Assembly: GCA_946480965.1 (NCBI GenBank)
Contig: CAMLMI010000105.1
Span: 1-13,261, forward strand
DNA: 13,261 bases
Direction of reading: 5' to 3'
From: an uncultured Verrucomicrobiales bacterium
GTDB lineage: Bacteria; Verrucomicrobiota; Verrucomicrobiae; Limisphaerales; CANJSG01
The notes beneath the pieces are model-generated. The model worked only from the letters and a program-made list of their open reading frames with translations, searched no databases and was not told the DNA's origin. This document shows positions 1 through 7,629 of this stretch, piece after piece; position 1 is the stretch's first letter; the number at the start of each line of letters is the position of its first letter. Position numbers and translations under genes: made by a program.

Positions 1-2
1 AT

Positions 3-941
3 TGGTTCGCCTTCAACGGCGACGGCGGCGTGACCGACACCACCACGAGCCTCGGTGATTACGCGGCTTTCACCGGCGACGCTATCCGCGCCGTGGGCAC
101 CGGCGTCTATGCGGCCGGAACCGACGCGGCGGCCAAGGGCAACGGCCATCCCTACTTGGTCGAAGCCGTGCCCGGCCAGACACAGGCGCCAACGATCCAG
201 CGCAACGCCCATGCGCAGCAAACCGGCAACTTGCGCGCGGGCGCGGCGGGCTTCGCCTGGCACGAGGTGATCGTGGCCCGGACCGGCAACACGGTGGAAT
301 GGTTCCTCGACGGCGTGCGGTTGGCGCGGATCACGAACGCCCCCGGCACGGCGGGCAACGTCTTCGTCGGCTACTGGGACCCCTACGCGTCCCTCACCGA
401 CAACGCGGCCGTGAGCTTCGGGCTGATCGACAACGTGCGCGTGGAGATTCCGGCCGTGGCTCCCTTGCTCACGTTGGCCCCGACGAATTTGGCGGTGAAG
501 CTCGGGGCTGCCGCACAGTTCGCGGCGCAGGCCACGGGCACCCCGGCTCCGAGCTTCCAGTGGTTCCAGGACAACCAGCCCTTGCCCGGAGAAACCAACT
601 CGACGCTGGCCCGCACGTCCGTTTGGACCAACCATGTCGGCCACTATGTGGTGGCGGCGAGCAACGTGGCGGGGTCCGCAGTGAGCGATCCGGCGGCGTT
701 GACGGTGATTCCAGGAACCCCAGCCCAATTCTCCGGATTGCTCCCGGTCGAAGGCGGGGCTTGGCGGCTCACCGCCACGGGCGAAGCGGGCAGCCTCTAT
801 CTGCTGGAGACGTCCACGAATCTGGTCGATTGGACCCAAGCCGGGGCCGGCGTGGCGACGAACGGGGTGCTGGGCTTCGAGATGTTGCCGGAGACTCCGG
901 GACTTCCGGCCGGCTTTTTCCGCGCGCGCTCGTGGCCGTGA
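3..941 (+). CDS. Secreted LamG/Ig-like domain protein, 3' part (5' end outside window)
   Basis: The frame is open from the left edge of the window to a TGA at 939-941, giving 312 visible residues; the true start lies upstream. The first ~145 visible residues look like a concanavalin/LamG-type jelly-roll ('WHEVIVARTGNTVEWFLDG' followed by 'FGLIDNVRVEIP'). The next ~85 residues resemble an immunoglobulin-like domain, with 'FQWFQDNQPLPG' for the B-C strands and 'GHYVVAASNVAGSA' for the F-G strands. The last ~75 residues carry the 'LETSTNLVDWTQAG' to 'GFFRARSWP' module often seen at the C-terminus of verrucomicrobial exported proteins. No catalytic motif is visible, so a surface or carbohydrate-binding role is inference. 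It ends 66 bases before flhB and is probably functionally unrelated to the flagellar genes. Confidence 0.75.
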   Translation, partial: WFAFNGDGGVTDTTTSLGDYAAFTGDAIRAVGTGVYAAGTDAAAKGNGHPYLVEAVPGQTQAPTIQRNAHAQQTGNLRAGAAGFAWHEVIVARTGNTVEWFLDGVRLARITNAPGTAGNVFVGYWDPYASLTDNAAVSFGLIDNVRVEIPAVAPLLTLAPTNLAVKLGAAAQFAAQATGTPAPSFQWFQDNQPLPGETNSTLARTSVWTNHVGHYVVAASNVAGSAVSDPAALTVIPGTPAQFSGLLPVEGGAWRLTATGEAGSLYLLETSTNLVDWTQAGAGVATNGVLGFEMLPETPGLPAGFFRARSWP

Positions 942-1007
942 GCGGGTCCGGAACCCCACGGCACACAACTCGCTGGGCAGGGGTGGCCGGGTTCGTCCCG
1001 GACGCGC

Positions 1008-2087
1008 ATGGCCGACGATCAAGGCGATAAAACAGAGCAACCGACGCAGAAGAAACTCGAAGAATCCTTCGAGAAGGGCCAATTCGCGCGCAGTTCCGAG
1101 ATCCAGACCGTGGCCGTGCTGTTGGCGGGCGTCACGGCGTTGAGCGCTTCGGGGAAACACACGTGGGAACTTCTTTCCGGGGCGCTCGGCATGTTGGGTC
1201 ACGTGCATGAGATCACGTTGAGCACCAACGCGATGCAGGAGCAGTTCATCAAGGTCTTCCTGATCTTCGCCGCCTGTGTCGGACCGACGGTCTTGGCGGT
1301 GATGCTCGCGGGGGCGTTCACCGGAGCGGCTCAAGCCCGATTCAAGGCGACTCCGGAAGCGTTGGGTTTCCACGTCGAGCGGCTGAATCCGCTGGAGGGG
1401 TTGAAGCGGGTTTTCGGCCTGAAAAACGTGATTCCGACCACCGTCGGGGTGGTGAAGCTGACGGTCATCCTCTGGCTCTCCTACTCGGTGATCCACGAGA
1501 TCCTCGGGCACCCCATCTTTTTCGAGACCGTGGACATGGAAAGAATTGCCGGGTTCATGGGAAGTTCGGCCCTCAAAATTTGCCTGCGGGTCATTCTCGC
1601 CCTCGGGGTGATCGCCGCCGCCGACTACGGCTACCAGTGGTGGAAGACCCACAAGGAGCTGATGATGACCAAGGAGGAAATCAAGGAGGAGGCCAAGGGC
1701 TCGGAAGGCAATCCCCACGTGAAGGGCAAGATGCGTCGTCGCGCCGCCGCTCTCAGCAAACGCAAGATGATGGCGGAAGTGCCTATGGCGGATGTGATTG
1801 TGACGAACCCGGCCCACATCGCCGTGGCCTTGCGCTACGACCGGAAGACGATGAAGGCTCCCAAGATCGTGGCCAAGGGAACGCGTCTCAACGCGCTTCA
1901 GATCCGGGAAGTCGCCAAGCAGCACCAGATCCCGATCATGGAGAACAAGGCGCTGGCCCGTATGATGTTCAAGTATGGGAAGGTCGGTGGCGAGATTCCT
2001 GCTCAGCTCTATGCCGCCGTGGCGGAAGTGTTGGCCTGGGTCTATCGGGTCAACCCCTACCGCTACTACCGCGAACAAAGCCGCTAA
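1008..2087 (+). CDS. flhB: Flagellar type III export apparatus protein FlhB
   Basis: FlhB sits in the inner membrane at the flagellar export gate. In the family, its cytoplasmic domain cleaves itself to switch export from rod/hook to filament subunits. The 359 residues match the usual length. The N-terminus has the family signature 'DKTEQPTQKKLEESFEKGQ' (residues 7-25). Hydrophobic segments lie near 32-48, 82-108, 145-165 and 187-207, followed by the charged linker 'MTKEEIKEEAKGSEGNP' (220-236) and the cytoplasmic domain. The autocleavage motif reads N267-P268-A269-H270 rather than the usual NPTH, inside 'VIVTNPAHIAVALRYD'. The ATG at 1008 gives the expected N-terminus, but no strong Shine-Dalgarno site precedes it. 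flhA follows after 15 bases, so the two are probably co-transcribed. Identity is secure; the motif change is the only oddity. Confidence 0.97.
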   Translation: MADDQGDKTEQPTQKKLEESFEKGQFARSSEIQTVAVLLAGVTALSASGKHTWELLSGALGMLGHVHEITLSTNAMQEQFIKVFLIFAACVGPTVLAVMLAGAFTGAAQARFKATPEALGFHVERLNPLEGLKRVFGLKNVIPTTVGVVKLTVILWLSYSVIHEILGHPIFFETVDMERIAGFMGSSALKICLRVILALGVIAAADYGYQWWKTHKELMMTKEEIKEEAKGSEGNPHVKGKMRRRAAALSKRKMMAEVPMADVIVTNPAHIAVALRYDRKTMKAPKIVAKGTRLNALQIREVAKQHQIPIMENKALARMMFKYGKVGGEIPAQLYAAVAEVLAWVYRVNPYRYYREQSR

Positions 2088-2102
2088 GGCGGCATCCGCT
2101 CG

Positions 2103-4232
2103 ATGGCCAAAAAACAATCGTCAGTCGCTCGTCTGCTCGGTCAGGGGGACCTCTTCCTGACCTTCGGCCTTTTGGGGACCGTGCTGCTGATGGTGTTGCC
2201 GGTGAGCGCGTTCATGCTGGACGGTCTGCTGGCCATCAGCATCGCGCTCTCGCTGTTGATCCTGCTGGTGATCCTCTATCTGAAGGACCCGTCGGACTTC
2301 ACCGGATTTCCCACGTTGTTGCTCTTCATCACGTTGTTTCGATTGGCGCTGAACATCGCGACGACGCGGTTGATCCTGATCGACGGCAACGCGGGCCATA
2401 TCATCGAGGCGTTCGGAAATTTCGTGGTCCGAGGCAATTACGTCGTCGGCTTGGTCATCTTCGGCATTCTCGTGGTGATCAACTTCATCGTCATCACCAA
2501 GGGCGCGGGCCGTATCGCGGAAGTCGCCGCGCGGTTCACCTTGGACGCGATGCCCGGCAAACAGATGGCGATCGATGCCGAGTTGAACGCCGGCGTGATC
2601 AACGAAGCGGAAGCCAAGGCGCGTCGGCGCAAAGTGGAGCAGGAAGGCGACTTCTACGGAGCGATGGACGGTGCCAGCAAGTTCGTGCGCGGCGACGCCA
2701 TCGCGGCGGTGCTCATCACCCTGATCAACGTCATCGGCGGCTTCGCCATCGGCATGGCGCAGAAGGGGATGTCGCTGACGGACGCGCTCCAGCGCTACAC
2801 CTTGCTCTCCATCGGTGACGGCCTGGTTTCGCAGATCCCCGCGCTGATCGTCTCCACGGCGGCCGGTATCCTCGTGACCCGCGCTTCGGCCAAGGACGAT
2901 CTGGGCAAGGAGCTCGGCAAACAGCTGCTCTTCTACCCCAAGGCGCTGTTCATCCTGTCCGGCGCGATGCTGGTGTTCGCTTTGATTCCCGGTTTGCCGA
3001 TGTTCCCGTTCCTCATCCTGGCCGTGATCAGCTACGTGCTGGCCAAGGCGTTGAAGGCGGAGAACTTGAACGAAGAAGCGGCCCAGACGGCGATGGTCGG
3101 TGCGGGCAAAGGAGCCGTGCAGAAGGGTGCCGCCGGAACCACGACCGAAGGAGCCAAAGGCGGTGCCGCCGCACCCGCCGCCAACAGCGACAAGCTGGAA
3201 ACGCTCCTCGCTTTGGACGCCCTGCAAGTGGAGCTGGGCTACGCTCTGGTCTGCTTGGCCGATGCGAAGAAGGGCGGCGATCTGTTGGAGCGCGTGACCG
3301 GGGTGCGGAAGACCTTCGCCTCCGAGATGGGCCTGGTGATTCCGCCGATCCGGCTGCGCGACAACCTGCAATTGGAGGCCAACCAATATCGGTTCCTGCT
3401 GAAAGGCAACGTGATGGCCCAGGGCGAATTGATGCCTGGCCATTGGCTGGCGATGAACGCCACCAACAGCAAGACCACGCTGCGCGGCCTGCCGACGGTC
3501 GAGCCGGTCTTCAAGCTGCCGGCCACTTGGATCACGGAAGCCGAGCGGAAGAACGCGGAGATTGCGGGCTACACCATCGTCGATTCCGCCTCGGTCCTGA
3601 TCACGCACCTGTCGGAAGCGGTCCGGCGCAATTGCCATGAGATCCTCAGCCGCCAAGACGTGCAGACGCTCTTGGACAACCTGAAGGAGACGCATCCGAC
3701 CGTGGTGCAGGAGCTGATCCCCGGGCAATTGACCGTCGGCCAAGTCCAGCGCGTGCTGCAAAACCTTCTGTCCGAGGGCATTTCCATCCGAAACCTCTCC
3801 GCCATTCTGGAAAAGGTGAGCGACTACGCGAGCGTGACCAAGAACCCGGACGAACTCTCGGAATACGCCCGCCGCGCGCTCGGGGCCCAGATCGCGAAGC
3901 ACTTCCAGAACGAGCAGGGCACCATCAAGGCCATCACGCTCGATCCCCGTCTGGAGCACCAGATCGCCCAAGGCGTGCGACAGTCGCCGACGGAGATTTC
4001 CCTGATGATGGAGCCTCGCTTGGCCAAACACATCATCGACTCCCTGTCCGCCAAGGTGCAGCAGCTCGTGGCCGCCGGACATCCGCCGCTGGTGCTGTGC
4101 GCGCCGCAGATCCGTTTGGCCTTCAAGCGGTTCTTCGAGACGACGTTCGGGGAATTGGCCGTGCTTTCGTATGCGGAAGTGCCCGCCCGCATCGAGGTGC
4201 AGACCGCCGCGATCGTGCCGGGAATGGAATAG
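2103..4232 (+). CDS. flhA: Flagellar export gate protein FlhA
   Basis: FlhA is the large export-gate component of the flagellar type III apparatus. It couples proton flow to secretion and docks chaperone-substrate complexes. The 709 residues are close to the family norm. The N-terminal half is membrane-embedded, with helices near 16-36, 41-60, 68-80, 111-132, 199-220, 238-258 and 281-315. It contains 'FRLALNIATTRLIL' (79-92) and the strongly conserved cytoplasmic loop 'GRIAEVAARFTLDAMPGKQM' (136-155). D198 in 'FVRGDAIA' aligns with the aspartate implicated in proton coupling in Salmonella FlhA. A low-complexity Ala/Gly/Lys linker (about 333-361) joins this half to the C-terminal docking domain (about 362-709). 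A weak AAGG (2086-2089) precedes the ATG and overlaps the flhB stop. No key residue appears lost. Confidence 0.98.
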   Translation: MAKKQSSVARLLGQGDLFLTFGLLGTVLLMVLPVSAFMLDGLLAISIALSLLILLVILYLKDPSDFTGFPTLLLFITLFRLALNIATTRLILIDGNAGHIIEAFGNFVVRGNYVVGLVIFGILVVINFIVITKGAGRIAEVAARFTLDAMPGKQMAIDAELNAGVINEAEAKARRRKVEQEGDFYGAMDGASKFVRGDAIAAVLITLINVIGGFAIGMAQKGMSLTDALQRYTLLSIGDGLVSQIPALIVSTAAGILVTRASAKDDLGKELGKQLLFYPKALFILSGAMLVFALIPGLPMFPFLILAVISYVLAKALKAENLNEEAAQTAMVGAGKGAVQKGAAGTTTEGAKGGAAAPAANSDKLETLLALDALQVELGYALVCLADAKKGGDLLERVTGVRKTFASEMGLVIPPIRLRDNLQLEANQYRFLLKGNVMAQGELMPGHWLAMNATNSKTTLRGLPTVEPVFKLPATWITEAERKNAEIAGYTIVDSASVLITHLSEAVRRNCHEILSRQDVQTLLDNLKETHPTVVQELIPGQLTVGQVQRVLQNLLSEGISIRNLSAILEKVSDYASVTKNPDELSEYARRALGAQIAKHFQNEQGTIKAITLDPRLEHQIAQGVRQSPTEISLMMEPRLAKHIIDSLSAKVQQLVAAGHPPLVLCAPQIRLAFKRFFETTFGELAVLSYAEVPARIEVQTAAIVPGME

Positions 4233-4255
4233 AGCCGGGCCGGGAAAGGACGCCG

Positions 4256-4324
4256 ATGAAGACACCGCCGCGTGAGTTGGGAAGGATTGGAGCCCAAGTT
4301 TTCCGTCCGGAGGGTGCCCCGTGA
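4256..4324 (+). CDS. Possible 22-codon leader ORF coupled to flhF
   Basis: A short ORF between flhA and flhF reads MKTPPRELGRIGAQVFRPEGAP and ends in TGA at 4322-4324. A purine-rich GGGAAAGGA (4242-4250) lies five bases before its ATG, a good ribosome-binding spacing. Its stop overlaps the flhF GTG start as GTGA (4321-4324), the classic geometry for translational coupling. The flhF ribosome-binding site (4309-4313) lies inside it. It resembles no family I recognise. It may be a leader peptide that sets flhF translation, or a chance ORF; conservation of the reading frame in relatives is unknown. Confidence 0.35.
   Translation: MKTPPRELGRIGAQVFRPEGAP
4309..4313 (+). promoter_or_regulatory. Ribosome-binding site fixing the flhF GTG start
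   Basis: GGAGG lies seven bases before GTG at 4321. Because flhF uses a non-ATG start, this site is the main support for that choice. The FlhF N-terminal beta-strand/helix pattern ('TYSFIADSAPAAVAQIRAKLG') also begins just after it. Confidence 0.7.
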
Positions 4325-5487
4325 GCACGCCCGGCCAGACGTATTCCTTCATCGCGGATTCCGCGCCCGCCGCCGTGGCCCAGATCCGGGCCAAGCTCGG
4401 TCCGGACGCATTGGTCGTGGATGTCCGCAAGCTCCCGCCGGAAGGCCTCGCTCGGCTGTGGCAAAAGCCCCGGATCGAGGTCATTGCGCGTTTGCCCGAA
4501 CCGGAACCGGAACCTGCGGAAGCCCAGCCCGAGGTTTCGCCGGTCTTGGCCCAGCTGGAGGCGTTGCGCCGGGAAATGGGCGAAATGCGGCGTCGGATCG
4601 ATTCCCCCCGCGAAACGGTTGCCGCCGCTCCCGTGCCCGACACCGGGGCGCGTCTTGAAGCGGGCGTTTCCGCGTTGGAGGAATTCACCAGTCGCGCGGG
4701 CCACTCCCAGCCCACCACGCTCGCGCAGTATCTCCAGACCATCGGCCTGACCTCCATGTCCGCCGGTTTGGTGGAAGACCGCGTCCTGGGCTCCGATCCC
4801 GGTGCCGAACGTCGCCCGCTGGCCGACCAGATCCAGTTGGCCCACCAGGTCCTGGAATCGTTTTGGCGACCGGCCCCGGTGGTGGATGGCGGCCTGCATG
4901 TGCTGATCGGCCCGGCCGGCAGCGGCAAGACCACCGCGCTCTGCAAGTGGCTGACCCAAGCCTCCTTGATCGAAGGCCGGTTGGCTTCGTTGTGGCGGCT
5001 CGACGGCGTGACCGCGAACCAGGCGGAGCATCTGAGCGTCCACGGCGAGATCCTTGGCGTGCCGGTCGAACGTTCCTGGCCCGGAGCCGAACCCATGGGC
5101 GACATCGGCTTCATCGATCTGCCGGGCGTGGATTGGCGGGATCGAAACGCGCTTCAGGAACTGCGCCGGGTGGTCGAAAGGTTTGGGAAGGCGAGTGTCC
5201 ATCTCGTGGTGAACGGAGCCTACGAGTCCGACACGATCCTCGCGCAGGCGCGGGCCTTCAGCGTCCTGCCGGTTGTGGACATCATTGTCACGCATCTGGA
5301 TGAGGAGCTGCGCTGGTCCAAGCTCTGGAATCTCGTTTTGGGGACGAACCTGCCCATCGGCTTCATCGGAGCCGGGCAAAATCTTCCCGGAGTTTTTGAA
5401 CGGGCGACCAGCCGGAACCTTCTTGCCCGGTCCGGCGGGCGTCAGAACGGCGGAAAGGGCGTTTTTTCCGGGGTTTCCGGCCGCTGA
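4321..5487 (+). CDS. flhF: FlhF-like SRP-family GTPase, divergent motifs
   Basis: FlhF proteins are SRP-type GTPases that direct the site, often polar, and number of flagella. This 388-residue protein has the family N-terminal segment 'AAVAQIRAKLGPDALVVDVRKL' split as residues 17-30 and 31-38, then a Pro/Glu-rich linker (about 58-75). An N-like helical region follows (about 115-185), then the G domain. Walker A is intact as GPAGSGKTT (197-205). G3 keeps only DxxG: 'DLPGV' (266-270) replaces DTAGR. G4 is 'THLD' (324-327) instead of TKxD, and the usual DTYRxxAxEQL segment reads 'LDGVTANQAEHL' (227-238). The late 'GAGQNLP' (350-356) matches the family GQxxP. The Gly-rich tail 371-388 is extra. 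It lies between flhA and fliA, the standard flhF location. Altered GTP binding or hydrolysis is inference. Confidence 0.88.
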   Translation: MSTPGQTYSFIADSAPAAVAQIRAKLGPDALVVDVRKLPPEGLARLWQKPRIEVIARLPEPEPEPAEAQPEVSPVLAQLEALRREMGEMRRRIDSPRETVAAAPVPDTGARLEAGVSALEEFTSRAGHSQPTTLAQYLQTIGLTSMSAGLVEDRVLGSDPGAERRPLADQIQLAHQVLESFWRPAPVVDGGLHVLIGPAGSGKTTALCKWLTQASLIEGRLASLWRLDGVTANQAEHLSVHGEILGVPVERSWPGAEPMGDIGFIDLPGVDWRDRNALQELRRVVERFGKASVHLVVNGAYESDTILAQARAFSVLPVVDIIVTHLDEELRWSKLWNLVLGTNLPIGFIGAGQNLPGVFERATSRNLLARSGGRQNGGKGVFSGVSGR

Positions 5488-5539
5488 ACGGTCTGGCAAA
5501 CGTTCTGCTAGGTAGGGGGAGACGGCACGGCTCACCACT

Positions 5540-5782
5540 ATGAAACTACTGATGATTCTAGGCGCATGTATCGGGTTTGGAATCGGAGTTCTTTTCAGTT
5601 GGGCGAGTGAGAGCGGGTGGCCGTCGGTTCTTTGGCGGGCCGCAGCCACGGCCTACTGCGCGGGTCTTCTCATGCGCTGGTGGGGCCGGTTGTGGGTCAA
5701 GTCGCTCCGCGAAGTGCTGATCGAACGCCAGCTCTCCGCGATCAAAGCCGAAGAACAGCAGCTCGCCGCCAACTCCAAATAA
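5540..5782 (+). CDS. Small two-helix membrane protein in the flagellar operon
   Basis: I do not recognise this 80-residue protein. It has two predicted membrane helices (about 3-21, 'LLMILGACIGFGIGVLFSW'; about 30-48) joined by a short turn. A charged, amphipathic C-terminal helix follows (about 54-75, 'KSLREVLIERQLSAIKAEEQ'). That layout suggests a small inner-membrane protein with a cytoplasmic helical tail. It starts 52 bases after flhF and ends 12 bases before fliA, where many bacteria carry flhG, but it has no Walker motif and is not an FlhG. The upstream GGGGGA (5515-5520) is about 19 bases from the ATG, too far for a good ribosome-binding site. A flagellar role is inferred only from position. 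Confidence 0.7.
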   Translation: MKLLMILGACIGFGIGVLFSWASESGWPSVLWRAAATAYCAGLLMRWWGRLWVKSLREVLIERQLSAIKAEEQQLAANSK

Positions 5783-5794
5783 TCCCCTCCTACC

Positions 5795-6631
5795 ATGAAG
5801 GCCCCTGTCCTCGAACCTGAACCCGCGCCCGTCGTGACGGTCTCCAAGAGCCGCGTCCCCCAGCCGTCGCCCGATGTCTGGAAACAGTATTCCAAGGCCG
5901 GCCCCGGCAGCCCGATCGAGAACGATCTCGTCCACCAATACCTGCCGCTCGTGAAGACCATCGTCGGCCGCCTCGCCATGAGCCTGCCCTCGCACGTCAA
6001 CAGCGAGGACCTCTACAGCGCCGGACTGGTCGGACTGCTCAACGCCCTCCGCCGCTTCGACGCCAAGACCGGCACCGCCTTCGAGACCTACGCCCGCACC
6101 CGCATCCGCGGCTCGATCTTCGACGAGCTCCGCCGCCTGGACTGGGTGCCGCGCTCCGTGCACGACAAGGCCCGCAAGGTCGAGAAGGTCATGCGCGAGA
6201 TCGAGCAGGTGAAGGGCGAGGCCGCGACCGACGCCGAGATGGCCAAGGCCATGAACCTGACCATCGACGAATACGAGGAGCTGATGGAGGAGATCCGCCC
6301 GGCGACCTTTGTCTGCCTCGATTCCGTCCGCGGCTCCACCGACGGACAACAGGAAGGCACCAGCCGCTACGACAGCCTCTCGGACGACAAGCAGGTCGAT
6401 CCCGGCGACGGCACCGCCACCCGCGAAATGGCCCGCCTCATCGCCGAGCGTCTGGAAGACCTGCCCGACATGCAGAGGAAGGTGCTCGCGCTCTACTATT
6501 TCGAGGACATGCGCCTGCGCGAGATCGCGGAGGTCTTCGGCGTGACCGAGTCCCGCATCTGCCAGATCCACGCCCAGGCCATCATGTCCATCAAGGCGTT
6601 CCTGCGGAAACAGGACCCCGACATTTTCTGA
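5795..6631 (+). CDS. fliA: Flagellar sigma-28 factor FliA
   Basis: FliA is the alternative sigma factor that lets RNA polymerase transcribe late flagellar and chemotaxis genes. The 278 residues include region 2 (about 45-118) with 'DLYSAGLVGLLNALRRFD' (72-89) and 'YARTRIRGSIFDELRRLDW' (99-117). Region 3 (about 120-180) begins 'VPRSVHDKARKVEK'. Region 4 (about 212-270) has 'LPDMQRKVLALYYFEDM' and the helix-turn-helix 'LREIAEVFGVTESRICQIHA' (241-260). All are typical of the sigma-28 group. The first ~35 residues are a Pro-rich extension. No Shine-Dalgarno site is visible before the ATG; the 12-base gap to the preceding gene suggests coupling. No FlgM anti-sigma gene lies in this window. From fliA onward leucine codons shift strongly to CTC/CTG, whereas flhB-flhF use many TTG. 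Confidence 0.96.
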   Translation: MKAPVLEPEPAPVVTVSKSRVPQPSPDVWKQYSKAGPGSPIENDLVHQYLPLVKTIVGRLAMSLPSHVNSEDLYSAGLVGLLNALRRFDAKTGTAFETYARTRIRGSIFDELRRLDWVPRSVHDKARKVEKVMREIEQVKGEAATDAEMAKAMNLTIDEYEELMEEIRPATFVCLDSVRGSTDGQQEGTSRYDSLSDDKQVDPGDGTATREMARLIAERLEDLPDMQRKVLALYYFEDMRLREIAEVFGVTESRICQIHAQAIMSIKAFLRKQDPDIF

Positions 6632-6666
6632 GACCTTCCACGGGTGAACCCAGGGGAAACTGAACC

Positions 6667-7527
6667 ATGCTGATCATCATCGGCGCCATCATCGTGATCG
6701 GGTCCGTGCTCGGCGGCTTCAAGATGGCCGGCGGCAACCCCGCCTCGCTCTGGCATCCGTCCGAAGTCGTGACCATCTGCGGTTCCGCCCTCGGCGCCCT
6801 CGTCATCATGTCGCCCATCCGGGTGCTCAAGGCGATGGTCGCCCAGATCATCGGCGCGTTGAAGGGATCGCCCTTCAGCAAGGCCGCCTACGAGGACCTG
6901 TTCAAGGCGCTCTACGAGCTCTTCATGGTCGGCCGCCGCAACGGCATGATCGCGCTGGAAGAGCACGTCACCGGGCCGGAAAAGAGCAGCATCTTCACCA
7001 AGTATCCGAATTTCCTGAAGAACCACCACGCGGTGGAGTTCCTCTGCAATTCCCTGCGGCCGGTCATCGACGGCAAGATGAAGCCCGAGCAGCTCAAGGT
7101 GCTCCTGGACATCGAGCTTGAGGCGATGGAGAACGAGCACCACCAGCCCATCGGCATCATCCAGAAGACCGGCGACGGCATGCCCGGCTTCGGCATCGTG
7201 GCGGCCGTCTTGGGCATCGTCATCACGATGGGCGCCATCAACGGCCCCATCGACCAGATCGGCTACAAGGTCGGCGCGGCGCTCGTCGGCACGTTCCTCG
7301 GCATTCTCGTCGCCTACGGCTTCATCAACCCCATCGCGGTGAACCTCGAGTTCGTCGGCGCGGCGGAGATGCTCTACTTCCGCTCGATCGCCTCCTCGGT
7401 CTGCAGCTTCGCCAACGGCATGGCCCCGGTCATGGCCGTGGAGGTTGCGCGGCGCGGATTGACCAGCGACATCAAGCCCTCGGCCGAGGCGCTGGAGGAG
7501 ATGCTGAAGAACATCGGGAAGAAGTAG
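6667..7527 (+). CDS. motA: Flagellar stator protein MotA (E. coli-type)
   Basis: MotA is the inner-membrane stator subunit that, with MotB, conducts ions and pushes on the rotor. The 286 residues align with E. coli MotA almost without register change. R90 and E98 of the cytoplasmic loop ('GRRNGMIALEEH', 89-100) and the channel prolines P173 ('GMPGFGIVAAVLGIV') and P222 ('GFINPIA') fall at the same numbers known as functional in E. coli. Helices lie near 1-18, 33-49, 172-191 and 204-223. The start matches the E. coli-type N-terminus and has AGGGGA (6652-6657) nine bases upstream. It follows fliA by 35 bases and precedes motB across an unusual stem-loop. This longer E. coli-like type differs from the roughly 250-260 residue MotA found in many phyla. 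Confidence 0.97.
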   Translation: MLIIIGAIIVIGSVLGGFKMAGGNPASLWHPSEVVTICGSALGALVIMSPIRVLKAMVAQIIGALKGSPFSKAAYEDLFKALYELFMVGRRNGMIALEEHVTGPEKSSIFTKYPNFLKNHHAVEFLCNSLRPVIDGKMKPEQLKVLLDIELEAMENEHHQPIGIIQKTGDGMPGFGIVAAVLGIVITMGAINGPIDQIGYKVGAALVGTFLGILVAYGFINPIAVNLEFVGAAEMLYFRSIASSVCSFANGMAPVMAVEVARRGLTSDIKPSAEALEEMLKNIGKK

Positions 7528-7539
7528 CGGGCTTTAACC

Positions 7540-7615
7540 TTCCTCGTCTTCGTCCTCCTCTTCCTCCCCGTCCAAGCTCCGGGACGGGGAGGAAGAGAAG
7601 GACGAGGAGCAGGAA
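7540..7615 (+). repeat. Long imperfect inverted repeat / stem-loop between motA and motB
   Basis: Arms 7540-7573 and 7582-7615 (34 bases each) flank an 8-base loop, AAGCTCCG. The 16 pairs nearest the loop are perfect; over the whole stem 30 of 34 positions are Watson-Crick, one is a G-U pair (7549/7606) and three are mismatched. The left arm is pyrimidine-rich and the right arm purine-rich, including GGAGG (7588-7592) and AGGAG (7605-7609). The stem ends 14 bases before the motB ATG. No T-run follows, so it is not an ordinary intrinsic terminator. It could slow motB translation, cause partial termination or protect motA mRNA ends. Confidence 0.85.
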
Positions 7616-7629
7616 CCAACGGACACCAC

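Noticed and set aside
987..1001. CCGGG-TTCGT-CCCGG hairpin just before flhB
   Set aside because: Only five pairs in GC-rich DNA, with no T-run and no other support; likely chance.
2121..5114. A 997-codon open frame on the minus strand opposite flhA and flhF
   Set aside because: It runs exactly antisense to secure genes, has a His/Gln/Arg/Asp-rich composition with no recognisable domain, and is the usual high-GC shadow frame.
6632..6666. Search for a sigma-28 promoter before motA
   Set aside because: The 35-base gap lacks any TAAA-like or GCCGATAA-like element, so motA probably depends on upstream transcription.
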